Notes: a model not told the origin generated them from the sequence alone. A stretch of DNA of 64,000 nt from JAYRSJ01 sp041920215 (GCA_041920215.1 JAYRSJ010000003.1:1-64000); one strand, 5' to 3'. Positions 26,903 to 36,494 are shown, numbered from the stretch's first letter. Made by a program: numbers and translations.

Positions 26903-28126
26903 TCAGGCGGCCAAGGGCGCCGGTGCGCCGCCGTCCAGCAGGCGCTGCATCAGCTCGCGCACCGAGCGGATCTCGCCGCCGAAAGGCAGGGCGCCGCGGC
27001 CGCGGAAGAACAGGCCCTTCTTGACATCGCCGCGCAGCGCGGCGGCCAGCTGGTTGTCGATGCAGAACTGGCCCCAGCCCTTGAGCCCGTCGCGCAGCCC
27101 GCACTGGGCCAGGCAGTCGAAGGCCTTGGTGCAGCGGCTCTTGACCTGGGCCACCGCCTGCAGCTTGGGCTCCAGCTTCAGATAGGTCTTGAGCCAGGGC
27201 GTGCCCAGCGCGCGGGCCGGCAGGCCGGCGACGCTGGTGAACTCCACCATGTCCTCGTCGCGGCCCTCGGCCAGCACCCGCTTGAACTCGGGGTGGGCGT
27301 CGCCCTCGGTGGTCACCGCGAAGGGTGTGCCCAGCTGCACACCGGCCGCACCCAGGCCCTGCAGGCGCTGGATGTCGGCATGGCTGCGCACGCCGCCGGC
27401 CGCGATCAGCGGGATGCGGCCGCCGACGCCGGCACGCTCGAAGAACTCCAGGCATTCGGGAATGACGCGCTCGAAATCGAAGCGCGGGTCGTCCAGATCG
27501 GCGATGCGCGCCGCCCCCAGATGGCCGCCGGCCAGGCGCGGGTGCTCGATCACCACCGCATCGGGCAGGCGCTTCTTGCGCTCCCACTTCTTGTAGATCA
27601 GCTGCACGCCGCGCGCATCGCTGAGGATGGGAATCAGCAGGGTCCTGGGATGGTCCTGCGCCAGATCGGGCAGGTCCAGCGGCAGGCCGGCGCCCACCAC
27701 CAGCGCATCGATGCCGGCCTCCAGCGCCCGCTTGACCGAGGCCGCGTACTCGCTCACCGCCCGCATCACATTGAGCGCCACCAGGCCGCGGCCCTCGGAG
27801 CGCTCGCGGGCGCCAGCGATTTCGCGGTCCAGCGCTTCCAGATTGGCCGCATCGATCGCTCGCTTGGCCGCCTCGCCGTGGTTCTGTCCCTCGGTGCGGG
27901 CCATCAGGTCGGGGTGATGGCGACGCAGGTCCACCGAGCTGAGCGTGCCCATGCCACCCTCGGAAGCCACCGCGCCGGCCAGACGCTGGGCGCTGATGCC
28001 CACGCCCATGCCACCCTGCACGATGGGCAGCAGGGTGCGCCCGCCCAGACTCAACGGGACCAGGCCGCTGCGTGCCAGGCTTTGGTGGAGATCGGGAGCA
28101 ATATGCGGCAGGGCTGACGGGCTCAT
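26903..28126 (-). CDS. Nitronate monooxygenase (2-nitropropane dioxygenase-like)
   Basis: 407 residues, an FMN TIM-barrel enzyme of the NMO family that oxidises alkyl nitronates such as propionate 3-nitronate. Key blocks are PIVQGGMGVGIS at the N-terminus, ALNVMRAVSEY, IPLIAAGGVRS and GVQLGTPFAVTTEGD. The C-terminal region carries a cluster of cysteines (KSRCTKAFDCLAQCGL), typical of this longer NMO subgroup. It stands alone and diverges from the GGDEF gene at 28327. Confidence 0.87.
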   Translation of the reverse strand: MSPSALPHIAPDLHQSLARSGLVPLSLGGRTLLPIVQGGMGVGISAQRLAGAVASEGGMGTLSSVDLRRHHPDLMARTEGQNHGEAAKRAIDAANLEALDREIAGARERSEGRGLVALNVMRAVSEYAASVKRALEAGIDALVVGAGLPLDLPDLAQDHPRTLLIPILSDARGVQLIYKKWERKKRLPDAVVIEHPRLAGGHLGAARIADLDDPRFDFERVIPECLEFFERAGVGGRIPLIAAGGVRSHADIQRLQGLGAAGVQLGTPFAVTTEGDAHPEFKRVLAEGRDEDMVEFTSVAGLPARALGTPWLKTYLKLEPKLQAVAQVKSRCTKAFDCLAQCGLRDGLKGWGQFCIDNQLAAALRGDVKKGLFFRGRGALPFGGEIRSVRELMQRLLDGGAPAPLAA

Positions 28127-28181
28127 CGGACGGCTCGGAATGGCGAAGTCGCAACCCTAGTCCGCCTGCCCGCGTGAATAG

Positions 28182-28209
28182 TTGACACAAATCAGCTCGC
28201 ATCTAGACA
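28182..28209 (+). promoter_or_regulatory. Candidate sigma70 promoter upstream of the 28.3-kb diguanylate cyclase
   Basis: A perfect -35 box TTGACA (28182-28187) is followed 16 bases later by TAGACA, a weak -10 match. It would give a leader of about 110 bases before the start at 28327. The 200-base divergent region holds no other recognisable element. Confidence 0.3.
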
Positions 28210-28326
28210 AGGGGCAAAAAAGCGCTGAAGCCAAGATGTAACAGGCCGATAGCCCGCTAGGTAGATGGACGACGCGCGCCCCGGCGGGCGCAGCGATGGC
28301 GCAAAAAGAACAACAAGGAGTTGGGC

Positions 28327-29361
28327 ATGCGATATCCGGAATCGGTCACGCGCAGCGCCGACATCCTGCGGCAGGCCTTGCCGCAGATGTCGCGCCAGCG
28401 GGCCGCCCTGCACCCGATCAGCTATGCGGTCTGGTACGAACACATCAGCGGCTGCAATCCGGCGCTCAGCGCCGAGCTGCAGCGCATCGGCAACTGCGGC
28501 CTGACGCTGGACGAAGCCGAGGTGCGGGCCCTGCACAGCCGCCATATAGGCAGCGCTGGCGGGGACGCGCTGGACGAGCAGCAGGCCCGCCGCATCACCG
28601 AGGGCCTGGGCCAGGTGCTGATGGCGCTGCAGGACTCCGCGCTGGAGGCCGACGATGCCAGCCAGCGCTTCGACCAGGCCCTGAGCGGCTGGGCCGCGCA
28701 GCTGGACGCGCTGGCGCCCTCGCCCTACCGCGGCGTGGTGGCCGAGCTGCTGGGCGGCACCCGCGAGATGCAGGCCCAGGTGCGCCGCCTGCGCGAGCGC
28801 CTGGCGGCCAATCAGCAGGAGATCGAGGCCCTGCGCGCCGAAGCGCGCCAGGCGCGCAGCGAGGCCATGATCGATGCGCTGACCGGCCTGGCCAACCGGC
28901 GCGCCTTCGACCGCGAGCTGGGCCAATGCCTGGTCAGCAGCGAGGCCGGCACGCCCACCGGCCCCTGCCTGGTGTTGGGCGATATCGACTGGTTCAAGAC
29001 AGTCAACGACAGCCTGGGCCATGCCTATGGCGACAAGGTGCTGCGCGAGGTCGCCGGCTCGCTGCGCAAGGTGGCCCACAGCCACCATCTGGCGGCACGG
29101 GTGGGCGGCGAGGAGTTCGCGCTGCTGATGCCCAGCGCCGGCCTGCACGAGGCCATGATGCTGGCCGAGACCCTGCGCGAGCAGGTGGCCGCCCTGCCGC
29201 TGCCGCCTGCCGGCGGCCAGCGCCCGACCATCACCATCTCGCTGGGCGTGACGCAGCTGGCCCGCGCCGACAGCGCCAACGACTTCTTCGGCCGCGCCGA
29301 CCAGGCGCTCTACAGCGCCAAGCGCGGCGGCCGCAACCAGGTGGCGGTGCTGGCGGCCTGA
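28327..29361 (+). CDS. Diguanylate cyclase with unknown N-terminal domain
   Basis: 344 residues. The N-terminal half (about 1-175) is helical and ends in a coiled coil; it matches no sensor I can name. The GGDEF domain (about 178-340) has an intact active site GGEEF (260-264) and LGDIDWFKTVNDSLGHAYGD. The inhibitory RxxD position is HSHH (251-254), so product inhibition through the primary I-site is not expected. The ATG at 28327 has AAGGAG seven bases upstream; an in-frame TTG at 28321 is rejected. Confidence 0.88.
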   Translation: MRYPESVTRSADILRQALPQMSRQRAALHPISYAVWYEHISGCNPALSAELQRIGNCGLTLDEAEVRALHSRHIGSAGGDALDEQQARRITEGLGQVLMALQDSALEADDASQRFDQALSGWAAQLDALAPSPYRGVVAELLGGTREMQAQVRRLRERLAANQQEIEALRAEARQARSEAMIDALTGLANRRAFDRELGQCLVSSEAGTPTGPCLVLGDIDWFKTVNDSLGHAYGDKVLREVAGSLRKVAHSHHLAARVGGEEFALLMPSAGLHEAMMLAETLREQVAALPLPPAGGQRPTITISLGVTQLARADSANDFFGRADQALYSAKRGGRNQVAVLAA

Positions 29362-29395
29362 TCGAATCAAGACCTGACCCCAAGCCTTCCCTAAC

Positions 29396-29423
29396 TTGGC
29401 AGGGGCCAAAAGCGCCACATAAT
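29396..29423 (+). promoter_or_regulatory. Sigma70-like promoter for leader peptide/histidine kinase
   Basis: TTGGCA (-35, five of six) and CATAAT (-10, five of six) are 16 bases apart. The -10 box ends seven bases before an ATG at 29431, which would make that small frame leaderless. Confidence 0.5.
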
Positions 29424-29430
29424 CGCGCCC

Positions 29431-29495
29431 ATGGTTGACAAGCACCTGCTGCGGTACCGCCTCCCGCCCGCCCCGAACGCCGGGGTGCCGTCGGC

Positions 29496-29502
<7 letters not shown>
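29431..29502 (+). CDS. Possible 23-residue leader peptide overlapping the kinase start
   Basis: This small frame starts with ATG seven bases after a good -10 box and reads MVDKHLLRYR then LPPAPNAGVPSAC. Its TGA (29500-29502) overlaps the second and third codons of the histidine kinase gene, which begins at 29496 in another frame. A CCCCG/CGGGG hairpin (29471-29485) inside the frame would mask the kinase start region, and no Shine-Dalgarno sequence precedes the kinase ATG. This suggests translational coupling. It is an inference from layout; the peptide has no known family. Confidence 0.3.
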
Positions 29503-31064
<1,562 letters not shown>

Positions 31065-31067
31065 GGT

Positions 31068-32024
31068 TCAGCCGCATACTGGCTGCGGCTGTTGCAGCGC
31101 GGCCCGCCATGGCGCATAAAAGCCCGGATCGGGCGCCAGCGCACCGCGCTGGCCGCAGATGGCCGCCGCGAAGCGATTCGCCAGATCGGCCGCCGCCGCT
31201 ATGGCCCAGCCGCGCAGACTGGCCGCCAGCAGCATCGCGCTGAAGGCATCGCCGGCCCCCACGGTATCGACCAGCGGTTGCGCCGGGTCGACGGCGGCGC
31301 CGATGGCGCGCTGCCCCGTCGCCTCGTAGACCGCATAGCCCCGGTCGCCGCGCGTCAGCACCAGGCGCTGCAGGCCGAAGCGCGCGATCAGCGCGGCCGG
31401 GGTCTGCAGGCCGCACCAGTCCAGCACGGCGGCCAGCTCGGCCTCGTTGAGCTTGAGCCAGTCGGCCTCGACCAGGCTGGCCAGGCTCAGCGCCCGCAGA
31501 TCGTCGACGCCGGCGCGCAGGTTCAGGTCCAGATAGCGCAGGCAGCCGGGCCGCGGCAGTTGCCGCAGCAGGCCCTGCAGCGTGGCGCGGCCGCCGGCAC
31601 TGCGCTGTGCCAGGGTGCCGAAATACAGCAGGCGCGGCGGCGGTCGGGTCGCCAGCAGGCGGACGATGGGCGAAAACGCCAGCGCATCCCAGGCGGCATC
31701 AGGCGCGATCACGAAGCGATGTTCGCCGCCGCCCTCCGGCTGCTCGAAAAGCACCCGGCCGGTGGGCCGCCGCGTGTCGCGCTGCAGGCCGGCGGTATCC
31801 AGGCCGAAGCGCGCGATCTGCTGGCGCAGCAGCGTGGCCGCCGCCGCATCGGCGCCCTGCCCATGGCCCAGCCGGCCCAGCAGCAGCGGCCGCTCGCCCA
31901 GCGCTGCCAGCGCACAGGCGACATTGAGCGGTGCGCCGCCGGGCACGGCGCCGTCGGCGAACTCGTCGACCAGCAGCTCGCCGATCAGCAGCAGCTCGCC
32001 GCCCGGTCCGGCCCCCGGCGCCAT
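31068..32024 (-). CDS. PfkB-family carbohydrate kinase
   Basis: 318 residues. The ribokinase/PfkB fold is indicated by GGAPLNVA near the N-terminus and DTVGAGDAF near the C-terminus, where Asp259 is the catalytic base. Substrates in the family include fructose, ribose, adenosine and 2-keto-3-deoxygluconate; fructokinase is the nearest guess. The start at 32024 (MAPGAGPGGELLLIGE) is chosen because the open frame upstream overlaps the next gene. The preceding gene ends 11 bases away. It converges with the histidine kinase, three bases apart. Confidence 0.85.
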   Translation of the reverse strand: MAPGAGPGGELLLIGELLVDEFADGAVPGGAPLNVACALAALGERPLLLGRLGHGQGADAAAATLLRQQIARFGLDTAGLQRDTRRPTGRVLFEQPEGGGEHRFVIAPDAAWDALAFSPIVRLLATRPPPRLLYFGTLAQRSAGGRATLQGLLRQLPRPGCLRYLDLNLRAGVDDLRALSLASLVEADWLKLNEAELAAVLDWCGLQTPAALIARFGLQRLVLTRGDRGYAVYEATGQRAIGAAVDPAQPLVDTVGAGDAFSAMLLAASLRGWAIAAAADLANRFAAAICGQRGALAPDPGFYAPWRAALQQPQPVCG

Positions 32025-32035
32025 GCGCGCCTCGC

Positions 32036-32692
32036 TCAGTGCTTGCGCAGCACGCCCGGCCGCTTGGCCGCCGCGCCTGCCCAGGCACCGCTGGCGAACC
32101 AGGGCTCGTCGCGCAGATAGGCGGCCAGCATGGGCAGCGCGTCCAGACCCCAGAACAGGCGGTCGTCGACCGCCACGGTCGGCACGCCGAACACCCCCAG
32201 CTTCAAGGCCGCCTCGGTCTCGTCGCGCAGACGCTGCTTGACGGCCTCGCTGCCGGGGTCCTGGACCGGGGCCAGGTCTTGCGTCAGCCGGGCCAGGCGT
32301 GCGGGCTCCAGCGCATCGGCACCGGCACCGCGCCAGACATGGTGGAACAAAGCCTCCACCACGCGCCGGTTCGGCGTGCCCGCGGCATCCGGGCTGGCGC
32401 AGGCCCAGCCCAGGCGCAGCAGCGGCAGCGGATTGAAGGGATGCTGGGCCGGCACATCCATGGGAATCTGCAGCTGGTAGGCCAGCCAGCTGATCTGGCG
32501 GAAGGTCCACTGGCGCTTAGGCTCGATCTCGGCCGGCCCTTTCTGGCCCAACGCATGCAGCAGGGCCGCGAACAGGATGGGCCGGTACTCGACCTCGTAG
32601 CTGCAGCCGGCCAGCGCCTCGGGCAGGCGCTCGAAGGCCAGTGCCGCATAGGGCGAGACCGGGTCGAAATAGAAAGTCAGCTTTTTCATCAT
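32036..32692 (-). CDS. 2-hydroxychromene-2-carboxylate isomerase-like DsbA-family protein
   Basis: 218 residues, typical length. This is a glutathione-dependent kappa-class GST-like isomerase of the thioredoxin fold; in naphthalene degradation it converts 2-hydroxychromene-2-carboxylate to the benzylidenepyruvate. The N-terminus KKLTFYFDPVSPYAALAFERL holds the Ser-Pro active site, and KLGVFGVPTVAV is the conserved cis-Pro block. No aromatic-degradation genes adjoin, so the real substrate may differ. Two ATGs are in tandem at the start (32692 and 32689). Confidence 0.85.
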   Translation of the reverse strand: MMKKLTFYFDPVSPYAALAFERLPEALAGCSYEVEYRPILFAALLHALGQKGPAEIEPKRQWTFRQISWLAYQLQIPMDVPAQHPFNPLPLLRLGWACASPDAAGTPNRRVVEALFHHVWRGAGADALEPARLARLTQDLAPVQDPGSEAVKQRLRDETEAALKLGVFGVPTVAVDDRLFWGLDALPMLAAYLRDEPWFASGAWAGAAAKRPGVLRKH

Positions 32693-32715
32693 GGCGGCGG
32701 TGCTCGGCGTGGCGC

Positions 32716-32961
32716 TCAGGGAGAGGTCGAGGTATCGGCGGCGCTGAAGATGCCCAGGCTCAGCAGCTGCTCGCGGCGGGCCGGCAGGCGGGCCAGGATC
32801 TCGAGCCGGCTGGCATCGTCGGCGCGCGACCAGGCGGCGATCTCGGCGATGGTGCGCGCGCAGCCCTCGCACCAGCCGGTCGCCGCATGCATATGGCAGA
32901 CATTGCTGCAGGGCGACTTGACCGTGCTGGCGCTGTTGATCGGCGGCAGCGTCGTGCTCAT
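32716..32961 (-). CDS. DUF1289 small cysteine-rich protein
   Basis: 81 residues. The conserved pattern SPCSNVC...GWCEGCARTIAEIAAW places it in DUF1289, a family of small proteins with four cysteines that probably bind a metal. Function unknown. Its ATG overlaps the stop of the ybaK-like gene by four bases, indicating translational coupling, and the HCCA isomerase gene follows 23 bases downstream. Confidence 0.85.
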   Translation of the reverse strand: MSTTLPPINSASTVKSPCSNVCHMHAATGWCEGCARTIAEIAAWSRADDASRLEILARLPARREQLLSLGIFSAADTSTSP

Positions 32962-33506
32962 ACCGGGTCCTTCACCACATCGATCACCGGCGCACCGGTC
33001 AGGGCCCTCAGCTCCTCGGGACGCAGGCAGAACACACCGTTGGGATGGCCGGCGGCGGCCCAGATCACATCGAAGCGGAACAGTTCGCGGTCGATGAAGA
33101 GCAGCGGCGGCGCAGCGCCGTCGGCCGGCGCAAAGCCCAGCGGCGAGACACCGCCGATCGAGAAACCGGTGCGCGCCTTGACGTAGTCGGCATCGGCCCG
33201 GCCCAGCGCGCCGCAGTGCTGCTGCAGCTTCTTCTCGTCGACGCGCCGGTCGCCCGAGGCGATCACCAGCACCGCCTGCTCGTCCAGCTTGCGGCGGAAC
33301 ACCACCGACTTGGCGATCTGGCCCAGACTGACGCCCAGCGCGTCGGCCGCCTCCTGCGAGGTGCGCGCCGCCACGTCCAGCCACAGCGGCACCTGCGGGT
33401 GCTGCCGGGCGGTCAGCGCCGCCGCGACGCGCACAAAGCCCTCGGGCCGGGCGCTGCCGGCTTGATTGCCGGCTTGGTCGCCGGCTTGATTCACGGTTTC
33501 GTCCAT
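32958..33506 (-). CDS. YbaK/EbsC-family aminoacyl-tRNA deacylase-like protein
   Basis: 182 residues. The YbaK/ProX fold hydrolyses mischarged aminoacyl-tRNAs, for example Cys-tRNA-Pro. Conserved blocks are IAKSVVFRR (the lysine near 66 in the substrate pocket), GDRRVDEKKL and GFSIGGVSPLGF. The first 20 residues are unusual: a repeat NQAGDQAGNQAG encoded by a 12-base tandem repeat. The start at 33506 follows GACAAT by six bases with no ribosome binding site, suggesting a leaderless transcript. It heads a run with DUF1289, HCCA isomerase and PfkB genes. Confidence 0.85.
   Translation of the reverse strand: MDETVNQAGDQAGNQAGSARPEGFVRVAAALTARQHPQVPLWLDVAARTSQEAADALGVSLGQIAKSVVFRRKLDEQAVLVIASGDRRVDEKKLQQHCGALGRADADYVKARTGFSIGGVSPLGFAPADGAAPPLLFIDRELFRFDVIWAAAGHPNGVFCLRPEELRALTGAPVIDVVKDPV
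33456..33491 (-). repeat. 12-base tandem repeat, three copies, in the ybaK-like gene
   Basis: Read on the plus strand, the units are GCCGGCTTGATT, GCCGGCTTGGTC and GCCGGCTTGATT. They encode the (N/D)QAG repeats near the protein N-terminus. Because the unit is a multiple of three, slippage would change repeat number without breaking the frame. Confidence 0.9.
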
Positions 33507-33512
33507 GGCGGC

Positions 33513-33518
33513 ATTGTC
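33513..33518 (-). promoter_or_regulatory. Candidate -10 box for leaderless ybaK-like gene
   Basis: On the minus strand GACAAT ends six bases before the ATG at 33506. No ribosome binding site or strong -35 box is visible. Confidence 0.3.
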
Positions 33519-33545
33519 TCAGGCCGCGGACGCATGGCGCATGCG

Positions 33546-34367
33546 TCAACCGCCCCCCGGCCCCTGCCCGGCCAGCGACTCGGGCCCTAGACCCAGAAAG
33601 GCCAGCAGATTGGCGCTGGCGATATTGCGACGCTTCTCGGGTGCGAGGCCCTGGGCGAAGAACTCGTAGCGCTGCCGTACGGCCGCCATGCTGTACTCGG
33701 GCCAGTCCGTGCCTATGCAGATGCGGCGATCAAAGTGCTGGAACAGAAAACGCAGATCGGCGTCCAGCGAGCTGCCGGGAAACTTCATCAGCGTCATCGA
33801 CAGGTCCAGCAGCAGCTGCGGGTTGTGGCGCACCAGCTGGGCATAGCGCAGCAGCGAGACATCGCCACCATGCACCAGCACCATACGGCACTGCGGCGCC
33901 TCGCGCAGCAGACGCACCAGGCTGTGCAGCGGGTCCGCATCCGGGTAATGCTCCACATGGCAATGCTGGTAGGTGCAAAAGAACACCACCAGTTCAGCCT
34001 CGGCCGCGGCGCACAACAGCGGCGCCAGCTCATCGAGCCTGCGGCTCCAGCCGGAGAAGCGCGGGTGGATCTTGATGCCACGAAAGCCCAGGCGACGCAG
34101 GCCGTGCAGGGCTGCCGGCGTATGGTCGCGCTGCGGATCGCAGCCAGCGATGGGGATCAGCTCAGGATAGGGCCGGCAGGCCGCGGCAAAGGCCTCGTGT
34201 TGGTAGCCCTCGATGCCCGCCAGTCCGATGGCACAGGCCCCCAGCCAGCCTTGCGTGCGCAGCTCAGCCACCAGCGTGGCAAAGCCGGCGTCCCGCCCCT
34301 GCCCCAGCCAGCCGCCGCTGAGCGTGGGATGGGCCAGGCAATCGAGCAGGGCGTCGTCAACCGCCAT
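33546..34367 (-). CDS. TIM-barrel amidohydrolase (amidohydrolase_2 type)
   Basis: 273 residues. The probable metal site comprises His13 (AHP), His101 (IKIHPRF), His166 (LVHGG) and Asp221 (IGTDWPEY), the pattern of the amidohydrolase_2 group that includes ACMSD-like decarboxylases and lactonases. The N-terminal HxH is reduced to a single His. The start overlaps the end of the ATP-grasp gene by 11 bases, so the two are translationally coupled and likely act in one pathway. The reaction is unknown; hydrolysis of an amide or lactone, or a decarboxylation, are the options the family allows. Confidence 0.78.
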   Translation of the reverse strand: MAVDDALLDCLAHPTLSGGWLGQGRDAGFATLVAELRTQGWLGACAIGLAGIEGYQHEAFAAACRPYPELIPIAGCDPQRDHTPAALHGLRRLGFRGIKIHPRFSGWSRRLDELAPLLCAAAEAELVVFFCTYQHCHVEHYPDADPLHSLVRLLREAPQCRMVLVHGGDVSLLRYAQLVRHNPQLLLDLSMTLMKFPGSSLDADLRFLFQHFDRRICIGTDWPEYSMAAVRQRYEFFAQGLAPEKRRNIASANLLAFLGLGPESLAGQGPGGG

Positions 34368-35571
34368 CGTCGGGCCCTTCCTCGGTCTGAACCTGCAGCG
34401 CCGCCAGCGCCGCAGCGGCCGCCGCAGCCGCCAGCTGCGCGCTGGCGCCGCGGCAGATCACATGGCCGCAGCGGGCCGAGGCGTCCGTCAGCCGGCTTAC
34501 CCGATCGCCGGGCTGGCAATAGATCTCCAAAGCCTGAACACCCGGCGTGCGACGCGCCGGTTCGACACCCTGGATGCTGCGCACCCGGCCCGGCGCTGCC
34601 GTCACAAAGCGTATCGCCGCGCCCCCGGGCGGCCGACGTGGGCGCAGATCGGGTTCCTGCCCCAGGGCCACCAGCAGCGCCGCCTCCACCAGATCGACGC
34701 CCGTGGACAGCGGCACCAGATCGCTGGTGATGAAGCCGCCGCCCAGCCTGGCCCCTGTCTCCATCATCATCGGCCCCTGCGGGCTGAGCCTGATTTCATG
34801 ATGGCCGGCCGCATCATCGAAACCCAGTGCTCGCACGGCGGCCTCGGCGGTGGCCGCCAGCAGGGCCTGCTCGGCAGCGCTGCGCTGGCAGGGTTGCCTA
34901 TGCCCCAGCTCGACAAAGTGAGGCGCGCCGCTGGTGAGTTTTTCGGTAATGGCCAACACCCGTGTCTGCCCACGCCAGCTGAGTGTCTCGACCGAAAACT
35001 CCGGCCCGTCGACGCAGTCCTCCACCAGCACGGCGTCCGCCCGGGTCTGCCGCAGGGCATGGGCAAAGGCTCCGGAGACAGTTTCGCGATCAGCACCGGC
35101 GGGCACAAGGCTGACGCCCCGCCCCCCATGGCTCATGGCAGGCTTGATGACCACATCGCCGGCCAGGGCCTGGGCGATGTCGAAGGCCTGGGCCGCTGTG
35201 CCGGCCGGCAAAGAGCGCGGACCGGGAACGCCGTGGGCGGCAAAGGCGGCGCGCATATGCCCCTTGTGCGTGGCCCTCAGGGTAGCGTCGACGCTCGGGC
35301 CGCGCAGACCCAGCGCGGCGCAGGTAGCGGCCAGCGCCGGCATTGGATAATCGGCGGCCATCGTGAAGACGGCTTCGACCCGGTGTTCGCGCGCCACCGC
35401 CTGCACCTGCTGCTGGTCGGCGAGGTCGAAGCTGTAGCCCCGCCGGGCCTGTCTCAGGCCGGGAGCCTGCGGATTCGGATCGATGGCGATGACGCCCAAA
35501 CCCAGGCGCTGCGCGGCCTGAAAGGCGGCCAGCTGCCCACGTCCAGCGCCCAGCAACAAGACATCAGGCAT
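34357..35571 (-). CDS. ATP-grasp carboxylate-amine ligase, amino-acid-ligase-like
   Basis: 404 residues. An N-terminal PurK-like domain (DVLLLGAGRGQLAAFQAA) is followed by an ATP-grasp domain with VIKPAMSHGGRGVSL and METGARLGGGFITSDLVP, where the Glu and Arg should bind Mg-ATP. A C-terminal domain resembles that of L-amino acid ligases. Such enzymes form an acyl-phosphate and join it to an amine, giving a dipeptide or amide. The start at 35571 has a strong GGGAGG ribosome binding site. It overlaps the amidohydrolase gene, making a two-gene operon next to, but oriented away from, the RutR gene. Substrates are unknown. Confidence 0.82.
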   Translation of the reverse strand: MPDVLLLGAGRGQLAAFQAAQRLGLGVIAIDPNPQAPGLRQARRGYSFDLADQQQVQAVAREHRVEAVFTMAADYPMPALAATCAALGLRGPSVDATLRATHKGHMRAAFAAHGVPGPRSLPAGTAAQAFDIAQALAGDVVIKPAMSHGGRGVSLVPAGADRETVSGAFAHALRQTRADAVLVEDCVDGPEFSVETLSWRGQTRVLAITEKLTSGAPHFVELGHRQPCQRSAAEQALLAATAEAAVRALGFDDAAGHHEIRLSPQGPMMMETGARLGGGFITSDLVPLSTGVDLVEAALLVALGQEPDLRPRRPPGGAAIRFVTAAPGRVRSIQGVEPARRTPGVQALEIYCQPGDRVSRLTDASARCGHVICRGASAQLAAAAAAAALAALQVQTEEGPDDGG

Positions 35572-35673
35572 CGCAAACCTCCCTTTCTCAGACTGCAGGC
35601 TGTCGGATCTTCCGCTGCGCGCCCATTGGGGCACAGCTGGAAAATCTGCGCGTCACAGTTTCATAGGACAAGG

Positions 35674-36411
35674 TCATGCTTGGGGGTGCGCCAGCCCCGC
35701 CAGCACCAGCTGGGTGATCAGCCGCTCGGCGGCGGCATAGTCGGCCTCCTCCAGCTGTGCCTTGCCCAGCAGGAGCGCAAACTGCGGCGCCAGGTCGGCA
35801 TAGGCCTGGGTGCTGGCCCAGATCGTGAACATCAGATGCCGGTAGTCCAGCTTCTGGATGCGGCGCTCGCGCGCCCAGCGCTCGAAGGTCTGCACATCGG
35901 CCGTTAGCGCAGGCAGCACCCGGGTTTCGATTGCGTCGCGAAAGCGCGGTGCGCCGGCCATCACCTCACGGGCAAAAACCTGGGAGCCGGCCGGGCGCTC
36001 GCGCGAGTAGCGCAGCTTGGCGGCGATGTAGTCGCGCATCGCACCCTGCGGGTCGGCGCCCGAAACGATGCCGGCCATGCGGGCCAGCCACTCGTCCAGC
36101 ACATCGTCCAGCACCTTGCGGTAGAGCGCCTCCTTGCTGGGGTAGTAGTACAGCAGGCTGTGGCGGCTGATGCCCACGGCCGAGGCGATCATCTCCAGCG
36201 AGGCACCTTCGAAGCCGTACTGCGCGAACTGGCGTTCCGCTTCGGCACAGATGGCGGCTTCCTTGCGCAGGCGCGCGGCACGCGGCTGGGGCCGGGTCGC
36301 GCCACACGCTGGTGCATCGGCATCGACGGTCGTGACAGCAGGCGCCATCACGGTGCGGCGCGCGGGGCGATCGCTGACGGTCTTGGTGCGGGGAGGGGTA
36401 CGCGGGGGCAT
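35674..36411 (-). CDS. RutR-like TetR-family regulator of pyrimidine catabolism
   Basis: 245 residues. The N-terminal 50 residues are basic and disordered; the helix-turn-helix follows (QYGFEGASLEMIASAVGISRHSLLYYYPSKEALYRKVL), then a RutR/YcdC-type C-terminal ligand domain. RutR binds uracil or thymine and controls pyrimidine degradation. The gene is divergent from preT and two RutR-like palindromes lie between them, so local and autogenous control is likely. The ATG at 36411 is six bases from a GATAAT box with no ribosome binding site, suggesting a leaderless message. The function is inferred from homology plus context. Confidence 0.83.
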   Translation of the reverse strand: MPPRTPPRTKTVSDRPARRTVMAPAVTTVDADAPACGATRPQPRAARLRKEAAICAEAERQFAQYGFEGASLEMIASAVGISRHSLLYYYPSKEALYRKVLDDVLDEWLARMAGIVSGADPQGAMRDYIAAKLRYSRERPAGSQVFAREVMAGAPRFRDAIETRVLPALTADVQTFERWARERRIQKLDYRHLMFTIWASTQAYADLAPQFALLLGKAQLEEADYAAAERLITQLVLAGLAHPQA

Positions 36412-36417
36412 GGGCGA

Positions 36418-36423
36418 ATTATC
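36418..36423 (-). promoter_or_regulatory. Candidate -10 box for leaderless rutR-like gene
   Basis: Minus-strand GATAAT ends six bases before the ATG at 36411, the same geometry as at rsuA and ribF. Confidence 0.4.
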
Positions 36424-36462
36424 GGAGCCGCGCGCGGCCCCCCGCAGCATCCAAGGGAATCC

Positions 36463-36472
36463 ACCAACTGGT
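36463..36472. promoter_or_regulatory. RutR-like half-operator palindrome
   Basis: ACCAACTGGT exactly fits the core ACCA-NN-TGGT of the E. coli RutR box (TTGACCANNTGGTCAA), although the flanking bases do not match. It lies 18 bases, centre to centre, from a second, longer dyad, in the rutR-preT divergent region. Confidence 0.45.
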
Positions 36473-36476
36473 TTAT

Positions 36477-36494
36477 TTTTACCTATTGGTAAAA
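36477..36494. promoter_or_regulatory. RutR-like operator, perfect 7-base dyad
   Basis: TTTTACC and GGTAAAA are perfect arms around TATT. The central 16 bases match 11 of the 14 defined positions of the E. coli RutR consensus with the same spacing. The site lies about 90 bases before the preT start in an AT-rich patch. Confidence 0.6.
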
